Source of the DNA: Vibrio cortegadensis
Lineage (GTDB): Bacteria > Pseudomonadota > Gammaproteobacteria > Enterobacterales > Vibrionaceae
Direction: 5' to 3'
DNA: 64,000 nt
NCBI RefSeq assembly: GCF_024347395.1
Contig: NZ_AP025472.1
Span: 2,294,001 to 2,358,000 of the forward strand
The number at the start of each line of letters is the position of its first letter. Position 1 is the stretch's first letter. Shown one piece after another: positions 17,145-25,256 of the stretch. Below the pieces are notes generated by a model. The model ran no database searches, was not told the DNA's origin, and saw nothing but the letters and a program-made list of their open reading frames with translations. A program made the position numbers and the translations under genes.

Positions 17145-17229
17145 GCGGTCGTGGCGGAATTGGTAGACGCACCAGATTTAGGTTCTGGCGCCGAGAGGTG
17201 TGAGAGTTCAAGTCTCTCCGACCGCACCA
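17145..17229 (+). tRNA. tRNA-Leu (TAG), copy 7
   Basis: 85 nt, identical to the other Leu copies. Last tRNA of the array; the sequence leaves the repeat six bases later. Confidence 0.95.
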
Positions 17230-17251
17230 TTATTTCTTGTAAGAGAAAATT

Positions 17252-17283
17252 AGAAACCCAGCTTTTAGTTGGGTTTTCTTTTA
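17252..17283 (+). terminator. Rho-independent terminator of the tRNA array
   Basis: AAACCCA and TGGGTTT pair around GCTTTTAGT and are followed by TTCTTTT. It begins about 23 bp after the last tRNA. Confidence 0.8.
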
Positions 17284-17390
17284 TCTGCTGTTTATCTATT
17301 TCTACCAGCCCCATTTCTTTCTATACCTATTTATTTCTGCACCTACTTCTTTCTAAGTCTATACCCCTGTCTATATGTTTCTTCAGCAAT

Positions 17391-17418
17391 AAAAAAAGAG
17401 CCTATTAAAGACTCTCTT
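17391..17418 (-). terminator. Rho-independent terminator of ubiF
   Basis: On the minus strand GAGTCT and AGGCTC pair around TTAAT, extended by A-rich and T-rich flanks (with G-U pairs), then a T run. Lies about 50 bp after the ubiF stop. Confidence 0.65.
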
Positions 17419-17470
17419 CTACTCTATTTACTCTTCGAGTTAGTTAAACTTACAGCATTGGCCGAAACCG

Positions 17471-18625
17471 CTACAACCCTAAGGCATATTTCAGTACTTG
17501 CTGCTTCATTGGCCCTGAGTTTTCAGCCACTTTAAGCACTGCATTTCTTACCATCTTTAAAGGCATAAGATCATTGCTGAATGTTTTGTAGAAAAAATCC
17601 ATCCCGCTTTGCATCAATAAATTATCACCACGGCGACATCGCTCGTACTTTCTCAGTAAGTCAGTCGTGAGCTCATCTTGTTCAGCCGTTATATCTAATA
17701 ATGCTGCGACATCTTTAAAGCCAAGATTAACGCCTTGTCCCGCTAATGGGTTAATCGTATGTGCAGAATCACCCACAAGAACACATCCATTCTTGTGATA
17801 TTGCTGAGCATGACGGCGAGTAAGTGGAAACGATCCGGTTTGGAGCACTTTGATATCGCCTAACTCGCGAGGGAAAACACTCACAATTTCATTACGTAAT
17901 TGCACATGGCTCATATTCATTAGTTGCTTAATTCGCTTTGGTGAATCATACCAAACGAGTGAACCTTGATTCCCACACAATGGTAGGAATGATCGAGGCC
18001 CTGAAGGGGTAAACTGTTGCCACGTAATATCTTGCTGTGAGTATTCCGTTTCAACATTGATTAACATGCAGTGCTGACGATAATCCCATGCGGTTACGCC
18101 TATATTTGCTTGTTGCCTAACGACAGAATTAGCGCCATCAGCACCAACAACCCAACTAGCAGTGAGGTTGATTCCTGATTCTAGAGCGATTTGATTTTCT
18201 TCAGTTCCAAATTCAATTGATTTCAATTTATCCGGGCAGAAAAGTGATAATGAAGGTTGCTGTTCAAATTGTTCCCATAGTCCTAGTTGAATCAAACGAT
18301 TTTCAACAATATAACCAAGCTGGGGTAAGTTAACGTCTTCAGCACTAAAGCGAGTTCGGCATTCAGGGTGTTCCCACGTTTCCAAGCGACGATATGGGCA
18401 CACTCTCATTGAAGAAATAGCCTCCCATGCCCCTAACGAGCTCAATAGATTCACTGATGTCTGAGATATTGCAGAGACTCGAATGTCCATTGGTTGGTCA
18501 TGTTCGTACCCCTTAGGACGTGCACCTTCAATAAGAGCAACGCTCCTACCCTGCTTTGCAAAACCAAGTGCAATCGCAGCACCAACCATGCCACCGCCCA
18601 CCACTGCAATATCAAATTTGTTCAT
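17471..18625 (-). CDS. ubiF: Ubiquinone biosynthesis FAD monooxygenase UbiF
   Basis: 384 aa. Class A flavoprotein hydroxylase that performs a ring hydroxylation of the demethoxy-ubiquinone intermediate in aerobic ubiquinone synthesis. The dinucleotide-binding VVGGGMVGAAIALG is near residues 8-21, and the FAD/GD motif LVGDSAHTINPLAGQGVNLG is near residue 286. UbiF, UbiH and UbiI are paralogues; UbiF is chosen because of close agreement with E. coli UbiF (WQQFTPSGPRSFLPL, MQSGMDFFY, the LKYALGL end) and because it is divergent from miaB, exactly as in E. coli. Confidence 0.92.
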   Translation of the reverse strand: MNKFDIAVVGGGMVGAAIALGFAKQGRSVALIEGARPKGYEHDQPMDIRVSAISQTSVNLLSSLGAWEAISSMRVCPYRRLETWEHPECRTRFSAEDVNLPQLGYIVENRLIQLGLWEQFEQQPSLSLFCPDKLKSIEFGTEENQIALESGINLTASWVVGADGANSVVRQQANIGVTAWDYRQHCMLINVETEYSQQDITWQQFTPSGPRSFLPLCGNQGSLVWYDSPKRIKQLMNMSHVQLRNEIVSVFPRELGDIKVLQTGSFPLTRRHAQQYHKNGCVLVGDSAHTINPLAGQGVNLGFKDVAALLDITAEQDELTTDLLRKYERCRRGDNLLMQSGMDFFYKTFSNDLMPLKMVRNAVLKVAENSGPMKQQVLKYALGL

Positions 18626-18906
18626 TTTTTACACTTCATCATGTTGATTTATCGCCTATTTTTAATTGTACGATTTCGTAACCTTATTGCGAAACTATTT
18701 AACGATAAAACTGCCCTTTTTGAGCAGTGAACACCTTGTGGAATGGTGGCTTGAAGAGATTTACGTCGACTACTAGTCAGTTGGTTTTTAAAGCAGTACA
18801 ATACGCGGCTTGCCGCCTGAGCACAGCTATAGCTGACATATTCTAGGCGGAGAAATACTGGGCGATTTGCTCCCTTAAATTAAACTAACGATCGAGCGAA
18901 CAAAAG

Positions 18907-20331
18907 ATGAGTAAGAAACTGCTAATAAAAACTTGGGGCTGCCAGATGAACGAATACGATTCATCAAAAATGGCTGACCTGCTAAATGCTGCAAATGGCT
19001 ACGAGCTAACAGAAGTACCTGAGGAAGCAGATGTACTCCTACTTAATACTTGTTCGATCCGTGAAAAAGCTCAAGAAAAAGTATTCCACCAGCTTGGTCG
19101 TTGGAAAACACTGAAAGATAAGAAAGAAGGCGTTGTGATTGGCGTCGGTGGTTGTGTTGCGACTCAAGAAGGCGACCATATTCGTCAACGTGCTCCTTAT
19201 GTTGATGTGATTTTTGGCCCACAAACGCTGCACCGTCTACCTGAGATGATCCGCTCATCGCTATCAAACGAAAAACCAGTGATGGATATTTCTTTCCCTG
19301 AGATCGAAAAATTCGATAATCTTCCTGAACCAAAAGCAGATGGCGCAACGGCGTTTGTCTCTATCATGGAAGGCTGCTCAAAATACTGCACTTACTGCGT
19401 TGTGCCTTACACGCGTGGTGAAGAAGTGAGTCGTCCGATGGATGATGTACTTTTTGAAATTGCACAATTAGCAGAGCAAGGCGTACGTGAAGTTAACCTG
19501 CTTGGCCAGAACGTAAACGCCTATCGTGGTCCTATGTTTGACGGCGATATTTGTTCATTTGCTGAATTACTACGTTTAGTGGCTTCTATCGATGGCATCG
19601 ACCGTATTCGTTTCACCACTAGCCACCCGCTAGAATTTGGTGACGACATCATTGAAGTATATAAAGATACTCCAGAACTTGTGAGCTTCTTACACTTGCC
19701 AGTACAAAGCGGCTCAGATCGTATTTTGACCATGATGAAGCGTCCTCATACTGCTATTGAGTACAAATCAATTATTCGTAAGCTACGTAAAGCGCGTCCA
19801 GATATTCAGATCAGTTCAGATTTCATTGTTGGCTTCCCTGGTGAAACCGACAAAGATTTCCAAGACACAATGAAGCTGATTAAAGAAATCGACTTCGATA
19901 TGAGCTTCAGCTTTGTCTTCTCTCCTCGCCCAGGCACTCCTGCGGCAGACTATCCATGTGATACTCCAGAGCAAGAGAAGAAAGAACGTTTGTACGAACT
20001 ACAACAAACGGTCAACGCTCAAGCGATGCGTTTTTCTCGTCTAATGTTAGGTACAGAGCAGCGTATTTTAGTGGAAGGCCCATCGAAGAAAAACCTTATG
20101 GAACTTCGTGGCCGTACTGAAAACAGCCGTGTGGTTAACTTCGAAGGTTCTGCAGACCTAATCGGTCAATTTGTAGATGTTAAAATTACCGATGTTTTCA
20201 CTAACTCATTGCGCGGTGAGCTGATACGTACAGAAAAAGAGATGGATCTTCGAAGCGTTACTTCTCCAACAGAAATGATGGAAAAAACACGAAAAGAAGA
20301 TGAATTAGGCGTTGCAACCTTTACACCCTAG
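18907..20331 (+). CDS. miaB: tRNA-2-methylthio-N6-isopentenyladenosine synthase MiaB
   Basis: 474 aa. Radical-SAM methylthiotransferase that converts i6A37 to ms2i6A37 in tRNAs reading UNN codons. The N-terminal domain has the cluster cysteines C12, C49 and C83; the radical-SAM CxxxCxxC is C157, C161 and C164 (EGCSKYCTYC); a C-terminal TRAM domain spans about 375-445. Numbering matches E. coli. Heads the group miaB-ybeZ-ybeY-corC-lnt, though a hairpin terminator lies between it and ybeZ. Confidence 0.98.
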   Translation: MSKKLLIKTWGCQMNEYDSSKMADLLNAANGYELTEVPEEADVLLLNTCSIREKAQEKVFHQLGRWKTLKDKKEGVVIGVGGCVATQEGDHIRQRAPYVDVIFGPQTLHRLPEMIRSSLSNEKPVMDISFPEIEKFDNLPEPKADGATAFVSIMEGCSKYCTYCVVPYTRGEEVSRPMDDVLFEIAQLAEQGVREVNLLGQNVNAYRGPMFDGDICSFAELLRLVASIDGIDRIRFTTSHPLEFGDDIIEVYKDTPELVSFLHLPVQSGSDRILTMMKRPHTAIEYKSIIRKLRKARPDIQISSDFIVGFPGETDKDFQDTMKLIKEIDFDMSFSFVFSPRPGTPAADYPCDTPEQEKKERLYELQQTVNAQAMRFSRLMLGTEQRILVEGPSKKNLMELRGRTENSRVVNFEGSADLIGQFVDVKITDVFTNSLRGELIRTEKEMDLRSVTSPTEMMEKTRKEDELGVATFTP

Positions 20332-20370
20332 TTGCAAAAGCATAATCTCAAAATAACAATATAATGTATC

Positions 20371-20400
20371 AATAAAGCCCGACGTCCTCGGGCTTTATTA
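20371..20400 (+). terminator. Hairpin terminator between miaB and ybeZ
   Basis: AATAAAGCCCGA (20371-20382) pairs with TCGGGCTTTATT (20388-20399), a perfect 12-bp stem. The downstream T run is short, so it may be partial, letting miaB transcription feed ybeZ at a reduced level. In E. coli the ybeZ group has its own heat-inducible promoter. Confidence 0.7.
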
Positions 20401-20423
20401 GATAGTCTGAATGTGAGGTCGCA

Positions 20424-21491
20424 TTGAGCAATAAAATAGTAACTTTAGAAATTGATCTAGAACCTTCTGACAACCGCCGTTTATCCAGCCTTTGCGGTCC
20501 TTTCGACGATAATATCAAACAGCTAGAGCGTCGCTTAGGCGTCGAAATCAACCATAGAAATAACTATTTCAGTATTGTTGGTAAGGCATATTCAGCCTCT
20601 GCTGCACTTGATATTTTAAAAACGCTATATGTTGAAACCGCTCCTGTCCGTGGTAATACTCCCGACATCGAACCGGATCATATCCACTTAGCGATCAAAG
20701 AGTCTGGTGTATTAGAGCACGTTGCCGATTCAGTCATGGAGCACGGCAAAGAGGTGTTCATCAAGACCAAGAAAGGCGTCATCAAGCCACGAACGCCTAA
20801 CCAAGGCCAATACTTGGTCAATATGGTCACTCACGACATTACCTTTGGTATTGGCCCTGCTGGTACGGGTAAAACCTACCTGGCTGTTGCGGCTGCGGTA
20901 GATGCACTAGAACGCCAAGAAGTTCGTCGCATTCTACTGACGCGTCCAGCGGTCGAGGCTGGAGAAAAGCTAGGATTTTTACCGGGCGATCTAAGCCAAA
21001 AAGTCGATCCATATCTTCGCCCACTTTACGATGCCCTGTTTGAAATGCTTGGTTTTGAGCGTGTTGAAAAATTAATTGAGCGTAACGTCATTGAAGTTGC
21101 ACCGCTGGCCTATATGCGCGGACGTACTTTGAACGATGCCTTTATCATTCTTGATGAAAGCCAAAATACGACTATCGAACAGATGAAGATGTTCTTAACT
21201 CGTATTGGTTTTAATTCGCGAGCGGTAATTACTGGCGATGTTACCCAGATAGACTTACCACGTGGCGCGCGTTCAGGTTTACGCCATGCCATTGAAGTGC
21301 TCAGTGATGTCGATGAGATTAGCTTCAATTTCTTCCTAGCGGATGATGTTGTACGACATCCAGTGGTTGCTCGTATCGTTAACGCTTATGAAAAATGGGA
21401 AAACAACGATCAAAAAGAGCGCAAACTGATCGAACAGCGCCGCCGTGAAGAGCGTGAATCTGCCCTTGCACAAAATACGCAGACAAACTAA
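20424..21491 (+). CDS. ybeZ: PhoH-family ATPase YbeZ
   Basis: 355 aa. PhoH-like P-loop ATPase with Walker A GPAGTGKT (144-151) and Walker B FIILDES. A small N-terminal KH-like region precedes it (about 25-80). YbeZ works with the RNase YbeY, encoded next, in rRNA maturation and ribosome quality control; the direct biochemical function is not settled. Starts at TTG with GAGG 7 nt upstream; the N-terminal MSNKIVTLEI fits the family. The C-terminal tail is highly charged. Confidence 0.93.
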   Translation: MSNKIVTLEIDLEPSDNRRLSSLCGPFDDNIKQLERRLGVEINHRNNYFSIVGKAYSASAALDILKTLYVETAPVRGNTPDIEPDHIHLAIKESGVLEHVADSVMEHGKEVFIKTKKGVIKPRTPNQGQYLVNMVTHDITFGIGPAGTGKTYLAVAAAVDALERQEVRRILLTRPAVEAGEKLGFLPGDLSQKVDPYLRPLYDALFEMLGFERVEKLIERNVIEVAPLAYMRGRTLNDAFIILDESQNTTIEQMKMFLTRIGFNSRAVITGDVTQIDLPRGARSGLRHAIEVLSDVDEISFNFFLADDVVRHPVVARIVNAYEKWENNDQKERKLIEQRRREERESALAQNTQTN

Positions 21492-21529
21492 TTCAATCAT
21501 TATTACGCACTAAGATTACTGGTGAACCA

Positions 21530-21994
21530 ATGTCAATCGAACTAGATCTACAATTAGCGGTCGAAAATGAAAGCGGCCTTCCAAGCGAGAACGATATTCA
21601 GGGATGGTTAGACAAAACCATCACTCAATTTCAACCTCAAGCTGAATTAACGGTTCGTATTGTGGATGAACAAGAAAGCCACCAGCTAAATTATGACTAC
21701 CGTGGCAAAGATAAACCAACGAATGTGTTATCTTTTCCTTTTGAAGCGCCTCCGGGTATCGAAATCGATCTCTTAGGTGATCTCATCATTTGCCGCCAAG
21801 TTGTCGAAAAAGAAGCGGAAGAGCAAAGTAAGCCCCTTCTAGCACACTGGGCGCATATGGTTGTACATGGTAGCTTGCATCTGCTAGGTTATGATCATAT
21901 CGAGAACGATGAAGCTGAAGAGATGGAAAGTCTCGAAACAGAAATCATGCAATCTATGGGTTATGACGACCCGTACATCGCAGAAAAACAGTAG
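21530..21994 (+). CDS. ybeY: Endoribonuclease YbeY, rRNA maturation factor
   Basis: 154 aa. Metal-dependent single-strand RNase for 16S rRNA 3' end maturation and 70S quality control. The zinc-binding HxxxHxxxxxH is complete as H113, H117 and H123 (HGSLHLLGYDH), and the KPTNVLSFPF segment is present. Located 38 bp after ybeZ, its usual partner. Confidence 0.97.
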   Translation: MSIELDLQLAVENESGLPSENDIQGWLDKTITQFQPQAELTVRIVDEQESHQLNYDYRGKDKPTNVLSFPFEAPPGIEIDLLGDLIICRQVVEKEAEEQSKPLLAHWAHMVVHGSLHLLGYDHIENDEAEEMESLETEIMQSMGYDDPYIAEKQ

Positions 21995-22028
21995 AATTAA
22001 GTATTTAACTTAGATCTACTTTATGTGT

Positions 22029-22058
22029 GCTATCACACATCTGATAGCGTTATTTTTT
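22029..22058 (+). terminator. Weak hairpin with T run between ybeY and corC
   Basis: GCTATCA (22029-22035) pairs with TGATAGC (22042-22048), then GTTATTTTTT. It may be an attenuator inside the operon. The overlapping TGTGTGCTATCACACA has the wrong spacing for a CRP site. Confidence 0.4.
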
Positions 22059-22066
22059 GAGAAATC

Positions 22067-22960
22067 ATGAACGAAGGTAACCCCCCCACTTCTGAGGGAA
22101 GTAAAAAGTCTGAAGGTCCGAGTAGAAAGTCCTTCTTAGAACGCATAGGTCAAATATTTCAAGGTGATCCAAAAGATCGCCAAGAGCTCGTAGATGTTAT
22201 TCGAGATTCTGAAGTTAATGACCTTATTGACCACGACACCCGCGACATGCTTGAGGGTGTAATGGAAATTTCCGAAATGCGAGTACGTGACATCATGTTG
22301 CCACGTTCGCAAATGGTTACAGTAGAACGCACTGATGATTTAGATACATTAATTGCGTTGATTACTGATGCTCAACACTCTCGCTACCCAGTGATCAGTG
22401 AAGACAAAGACCATGTGGAAGGCATTCTATTAGCGAAGGACCTACTTAAGTACTTAGGTTCAGGAAGCGCACCATTCGATATTGAACAAGTGATCCGCCC
22501 TGCGGTGGTTGTTCCCGAAAGCAAACGCGTTGATCGACTATTGAAAGAGTTCCGAGAGGAACGCTATCACATGTCGATTGTCGTCGATGAATTCGGCGGT
22601 GTTTCTGGCCTAGTCACCATTGAAGATATCTTAGAAGAGATCGTTGGCGAAATTGAAGATGAATTCGACGATGAAGAAGAAGAGCTTGATATCCGTAAGC
22701 TGAGCAAACATACCTTTGCAGTTAAAGCTTTAACCACAATTGAAGATTTCAATGACACTTTTGGTACTCAATTCAGCGATGAAGAAGTAGATACTGTAGG
22801 TGGGTTGGTTATGACTAACTTTGGACACCTCCCTTCACGCGGAGAAATTGTCGAAATAGGTCGCTATAGCTTTAAGGTAACGGCAGCAGATAATCGAAGA
22901 GTTGTCCAATTGCAGGTAACAATTCCAGATGAAGAGCCTCTTCCGACTACCGAAGAGTAA
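22067..22960 (+). CDS. corC: CorC/YbeX family CBS-domain protein
   Basis: 297 aa, soluble. Two CBS domains span about residues 70-195, followed by a C-terminal CorC_HlyC transporter-associated domain (about 210-290); an acidic linker (EDEFDDEEEELD) lies between. Family members are linked to Mg/Co efflux and, for YbeX, to ribosome metabolism together with YbeY and YbeZ; which applies here cannot be told from sequence. Lies between ybeY and lnt as in E. coli. No membrane segment. Confidence 0.92.
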   Translation: MNEGNPPTSEGSKKSEGPSRKSFLERIGQIFQGDPKDRQELVDVIRDSEVNDLIDHDTRDMLEGVMEISEMRVRDIMLPRSQMVTVERTDDLDTLIALITDAQHSRYPVISEDKDHVEGILLAKDLLKYLGSGSAPFDIEQVIRPAVVVPESKRVDRLLKEFREERYHMSIVVDEFGGVSGLVTIEDILEEIVGEIEDEFDDEEEELDIRKLSKHTFAVKALTTIEDFNDTFGTQFSDEEVDTVGGLVMTNFGHLPSRGEIVEIGRYSFKVTAADNRRVVQLQVTIPDEEPLPTTEE

Positions 22961-22999
22961 CGCTAGTTTCTTTATATAGAGAACATAGAAAATAATTAG

Positions 23000-24523
23000 A
23001 TGAATAATAAACTTACTCATCGCCTACTACGGCCGCTTGCGGCCGTTTTTGTTGGCGCAACAACCACACTTGCCTTTGCTCCATATCAAATCTGGCCGTT
23101 AGCCATTCTCAGCCCTGCCATTTTTTTCCTGTTAATTCATAATCGCAGCCCTAAAAGTGCATTAGCGATTGGTTACGCTTGGGGAATTGGTCAATTTGGT
23201 GCTGGCATCAGTTGGGTATACGTCAGCATTGCAGGCTTCGGTGGAATGCCACTCATTGCTAACCTATTTCTCATGGCGATGCTGGTCGGCTATTTAGCCA
23301 TTTACTCAGGCTTGTTTGCTTGGTGTTTAAACAAATTCTTCCCACATACTCAACAGCGCGGATCTCGATCTCGATATTTTCTCGTGCTGCCAGCTCTGTG
23401 GTTAGTCTTCGACTGGCTACGAGGCTGGGTAATGACGGGCTTCCCGTGGCTTTGGCTGGGTTATAGTCAAATTGATGGCCCCCTCGCCCCGTTTGCTCCT
23501 ATTGGAGGTGTGGAGTTACTGACTCTTTTAATTGTCATTTCTGCATCTAGCTTAGCCTATGCAATCATTCATAAACGTTGGGCAGTCTCAATTATCCCAA
23601 TGGTGATCCTTGCATCAGGTTTTGGAATTCGAAACATCGATTGGGTAACACCAAACCCAGAAAAAACAACGTCGGTGGCACTTATTCAAGGTAATATCGA
23701 TCAAGAGCTAAAATGGTTACCAAGTCAACGCTGGCCGACCATCATGAAGTACACCGATCTAAGCCGTGAAAATTGGGATGCTGATATCGTCATCTGGCCA
23801 GAGGCTGCAATCCCAGCTTTTGAATCTGAAGTCTCATCCTTTCTAAGCAACTTAGATTCAGCGGCCAAAATGAACAGCAGCGCTATCATTACAGGTGTGG
23901 TTAACCAAGCTGAAAACCGAAAGTATTACAATAGCGTACTAGCAATAGGAACCACGCCTTACGGTGACTACCGCTATGATGTAAATCAGCGTTACCATAA
24001 ACACCACCTATTACCATTTGGCGAATTTGTTCCTTTAGAAGCTCTATTAAGGCCATTAGCCCCTTTCTTCAACTTGCCGATGTCTTCGTTCAGTCGCGGT
24101 GATTTTGTACAGCCGAATATTGTGGCAAATGGGCGTCACTTAGCTCCTGCGCTCTGTTATGAAATCATCTTCAATGAACAAGTTAGGCAGAACGTAACAG
24201 AAGAGACCGATTTTATCTTGACCTTGTCGAATGATGCTTGGTTTGGTCGATCTATCGGGCCTCTTCAACATATGGAAATAGCGCGAATGCGAGCCCTAGA
24301 ACTAGGCAAGCCTCTGATTCGTTCAACCAACAATGGCGTAACAGGTGTTACCGATTACAAAGGAAAGATAATTGAACTAGCACCACAATTTGAAACCGCG
24401 GTTCTTAACACTGAATTAACCTCAACGGATGGCATGACACCGTATCGAACGGTAGGCACTTGGCCGCTATATATTTGGGTACTATTAAGTTTAGTGATAG
24501 GTTGGAAATTCAGAAAAGAATAA
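23000..24523 (+). CDS. lnt: Apolipoprotein N-acyltransferase
   Basis: 507 aa. Adds the third acyl chain to the N-terminal cysteine of lipoproteins in the inner membrane. About six to seven membrane segments at residues 10-210, a nitrilase-fold periplasmic domain (about 222-480) with catalytic E268 (WPEAAIP), K334 (YHKHHLLPFGE) and C386 (ALCYEI), and a final membrane helix near 485-503. Last gene of its cluster; a perfect-stem terminator follows. Its substrates include LolB, LptE, RlpA and NutA encoded in this window. Confidence 0.97.
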   Translation: MNNKLTHRLLRPLAAVFVGATTTLAFAPYQIWPLAILSPAIFFLLIHNRSPKSALAIGYAWGIGQFGAGISWVYVSIAGFGGMPLIANLFLMAMLVGYLAIYSGLFAWCLNKFFPHTQQRGSRSRYFLVLPALWLVFDWLRGWVMTGFPWLWLGYSQIDGPLAPFAPIGGVELLTLLIVISASSLAYAIIHKRWAVSIIPMVILASGFGIRNIDWVTPNPEKTTSVALIQGNIDQELKWLPSQRWPTIMKYTDLSRENWDADIVIWPEAAIPAFESEVSSFLSNLDSAAKMNSSAIITGVVNQAENRKYYNSVLAIGTTPYGDYRYDVNQRYHKHHLLPFGEFVPLEALLRPLAPFFNLPMSSFSRGDFVQPNIVANGRHLAPALCYEIIFNEQVRQNVTEETDFILTLSNDAWFGRSIGPLQHMEIARMRALELGKPLIRSTNNGVTGVTDYKGKIIELAPQFETAVLNTELTSTDGMTPYRTVGTWPLYIWVLLSLVIGWKFRKE

Positions 24524-24547
24524 TCTAAGCCCTATCGTAATGGCATT

Positions 24548-24584
24548 AAAAAGGAGGTATGAGTGGATCATACCTCCTTTTTTT
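24548..24584. terminator. Bidirectional terminator between lnt and ybeL
   Basis: AAAAAGGAGGTATGA (24548-24562) pairs with TCATACCTCCTTTTT (24568-24582), flanked by A and T runs on both sides. It serves the convergent genes lnt (plus) and ybeL (minus). The stem contains GGAGGT, but no coding sequence follows it. Confidence 0.9.
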
Positions 24585-24607
24585 AGCTATAAAGCCAACT
24601 GGCATCG

Positions 24608-25078
24608 CTATGGTTTTAACGCTTGGCGACTAAACCCGTTATTACCACAACGAGAACAGGTTGAAATAATAGTTGGGTGGCTATATTGCACTTTATGTCC
24701 GCAGTTTTCACAGACCAAAATACCAAGCCCTATCACCTCTCCTGATTGATAAAGCCCCTGATGTTCTAAATCTTTAAATAACTCGACCCATTCAACTTTG
24801 GTTCGGTCGGTAATTTCCAGTAACCCCTGCCAGATAGTATCAGTGATCATCAAATAAAATGGACCGCTTTTACTCTCTTCATAATTATCAGCAAACTCTT
24901 TCAAGTCAGATTTAACATAGGCAGAAACTAATGAGAGCTCATCTTTTGTCATATCATTGGCAGCATTAACAACTTTGCCCGAGGTTTCAAGCACATTGCC
25001 TATCTCATCTGGGCTGTGTTTGAGTGTTTCAACCACATCCTCTAGCACTTCTTCATAACCTTTTTTACGCTTTGGCAT
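24608..25078 (-). CDS. ybeL: YbeL/DUF1451 zinc-ribbon protein
   Basis: 156 aa. A helical N-terminal region of about 100 residues is followed by a C-terminal zinc ribbon, CENCGHKVQYS...CSRCGNNGF (about 121-150). Function unknown. The start at MPKRKKGYEE is chosen because a strong GGAGGTGG lies just upstream; an in-frame ATG 13 codons earlier has no such site. Lies between lnt and leuS; in E. coli ybeL is also next to leuS. Confidence 0.88.
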   Translation of the reverse strand: MPKRKKGYEEVLEDVVETLKHSPDEIGNVLETSGKVVNAANDMTKDELSLVSAYVKSDLKEFADNYEESKSGPFYLMITDTIWQGLLEITDRTKVEWVELFKDLEHQGLYQSGEVIGLGILVCENCGHKVQYSHPTIISTCSRCGNNGFSRQALKP

Positions 25079-25256
25079 ACCCCACCTCCGTGAATTTACC
25101 TTCATTCTATTGATCATAGTAGAACTCTTCGCCTACAGATAACCAATGGAATAGGTATTTCTATTGTTGTACTACGCTCCTTTAGGTATTCTATGACGAT
25201 CAACTAGATTCTGTTCTAACCGAACTCACAAATTCCAAGATAACCGGATACCATCG

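Larger units (their letters stand above)
15806..17235 (+). repeat. 535-bp tandem repeat of Leu-Gln-Leu-Gln tRNA units, about 2.7 copies
   Basis: The unit from Leu copy 2 to just before Leu copy 4 recurs at +535 and, in part, at +1070. Spacers repeat as well as tRNAs: spacing between successive Leu genes alternates 258, 277, 258, 277, 258. The one difference I noted is G at 15912 against A at 16447. Near-perfect spacer identity implies recent duplication by unequal crossing-over. Apparent protein-coding frames across the repeat are artefacts of tRNA sequence. Confidence 0.92.

Noticed and set aside
15919..17408. Three near-identical 85-139 codon open frames in the tRNA region
   Set aside because: They run across tRNA-Gln, spacer and tRNA-Leu sequence; they repeat only because the tRNA array repeats, and have no ribosome sites.
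22025..22041. CRP site between ybeY and corC (TGTGT...TCACA)
   Set aside because: Only 4 bp separate the half-sites where 6 are required; it is better explained as part of a weak hairpin.
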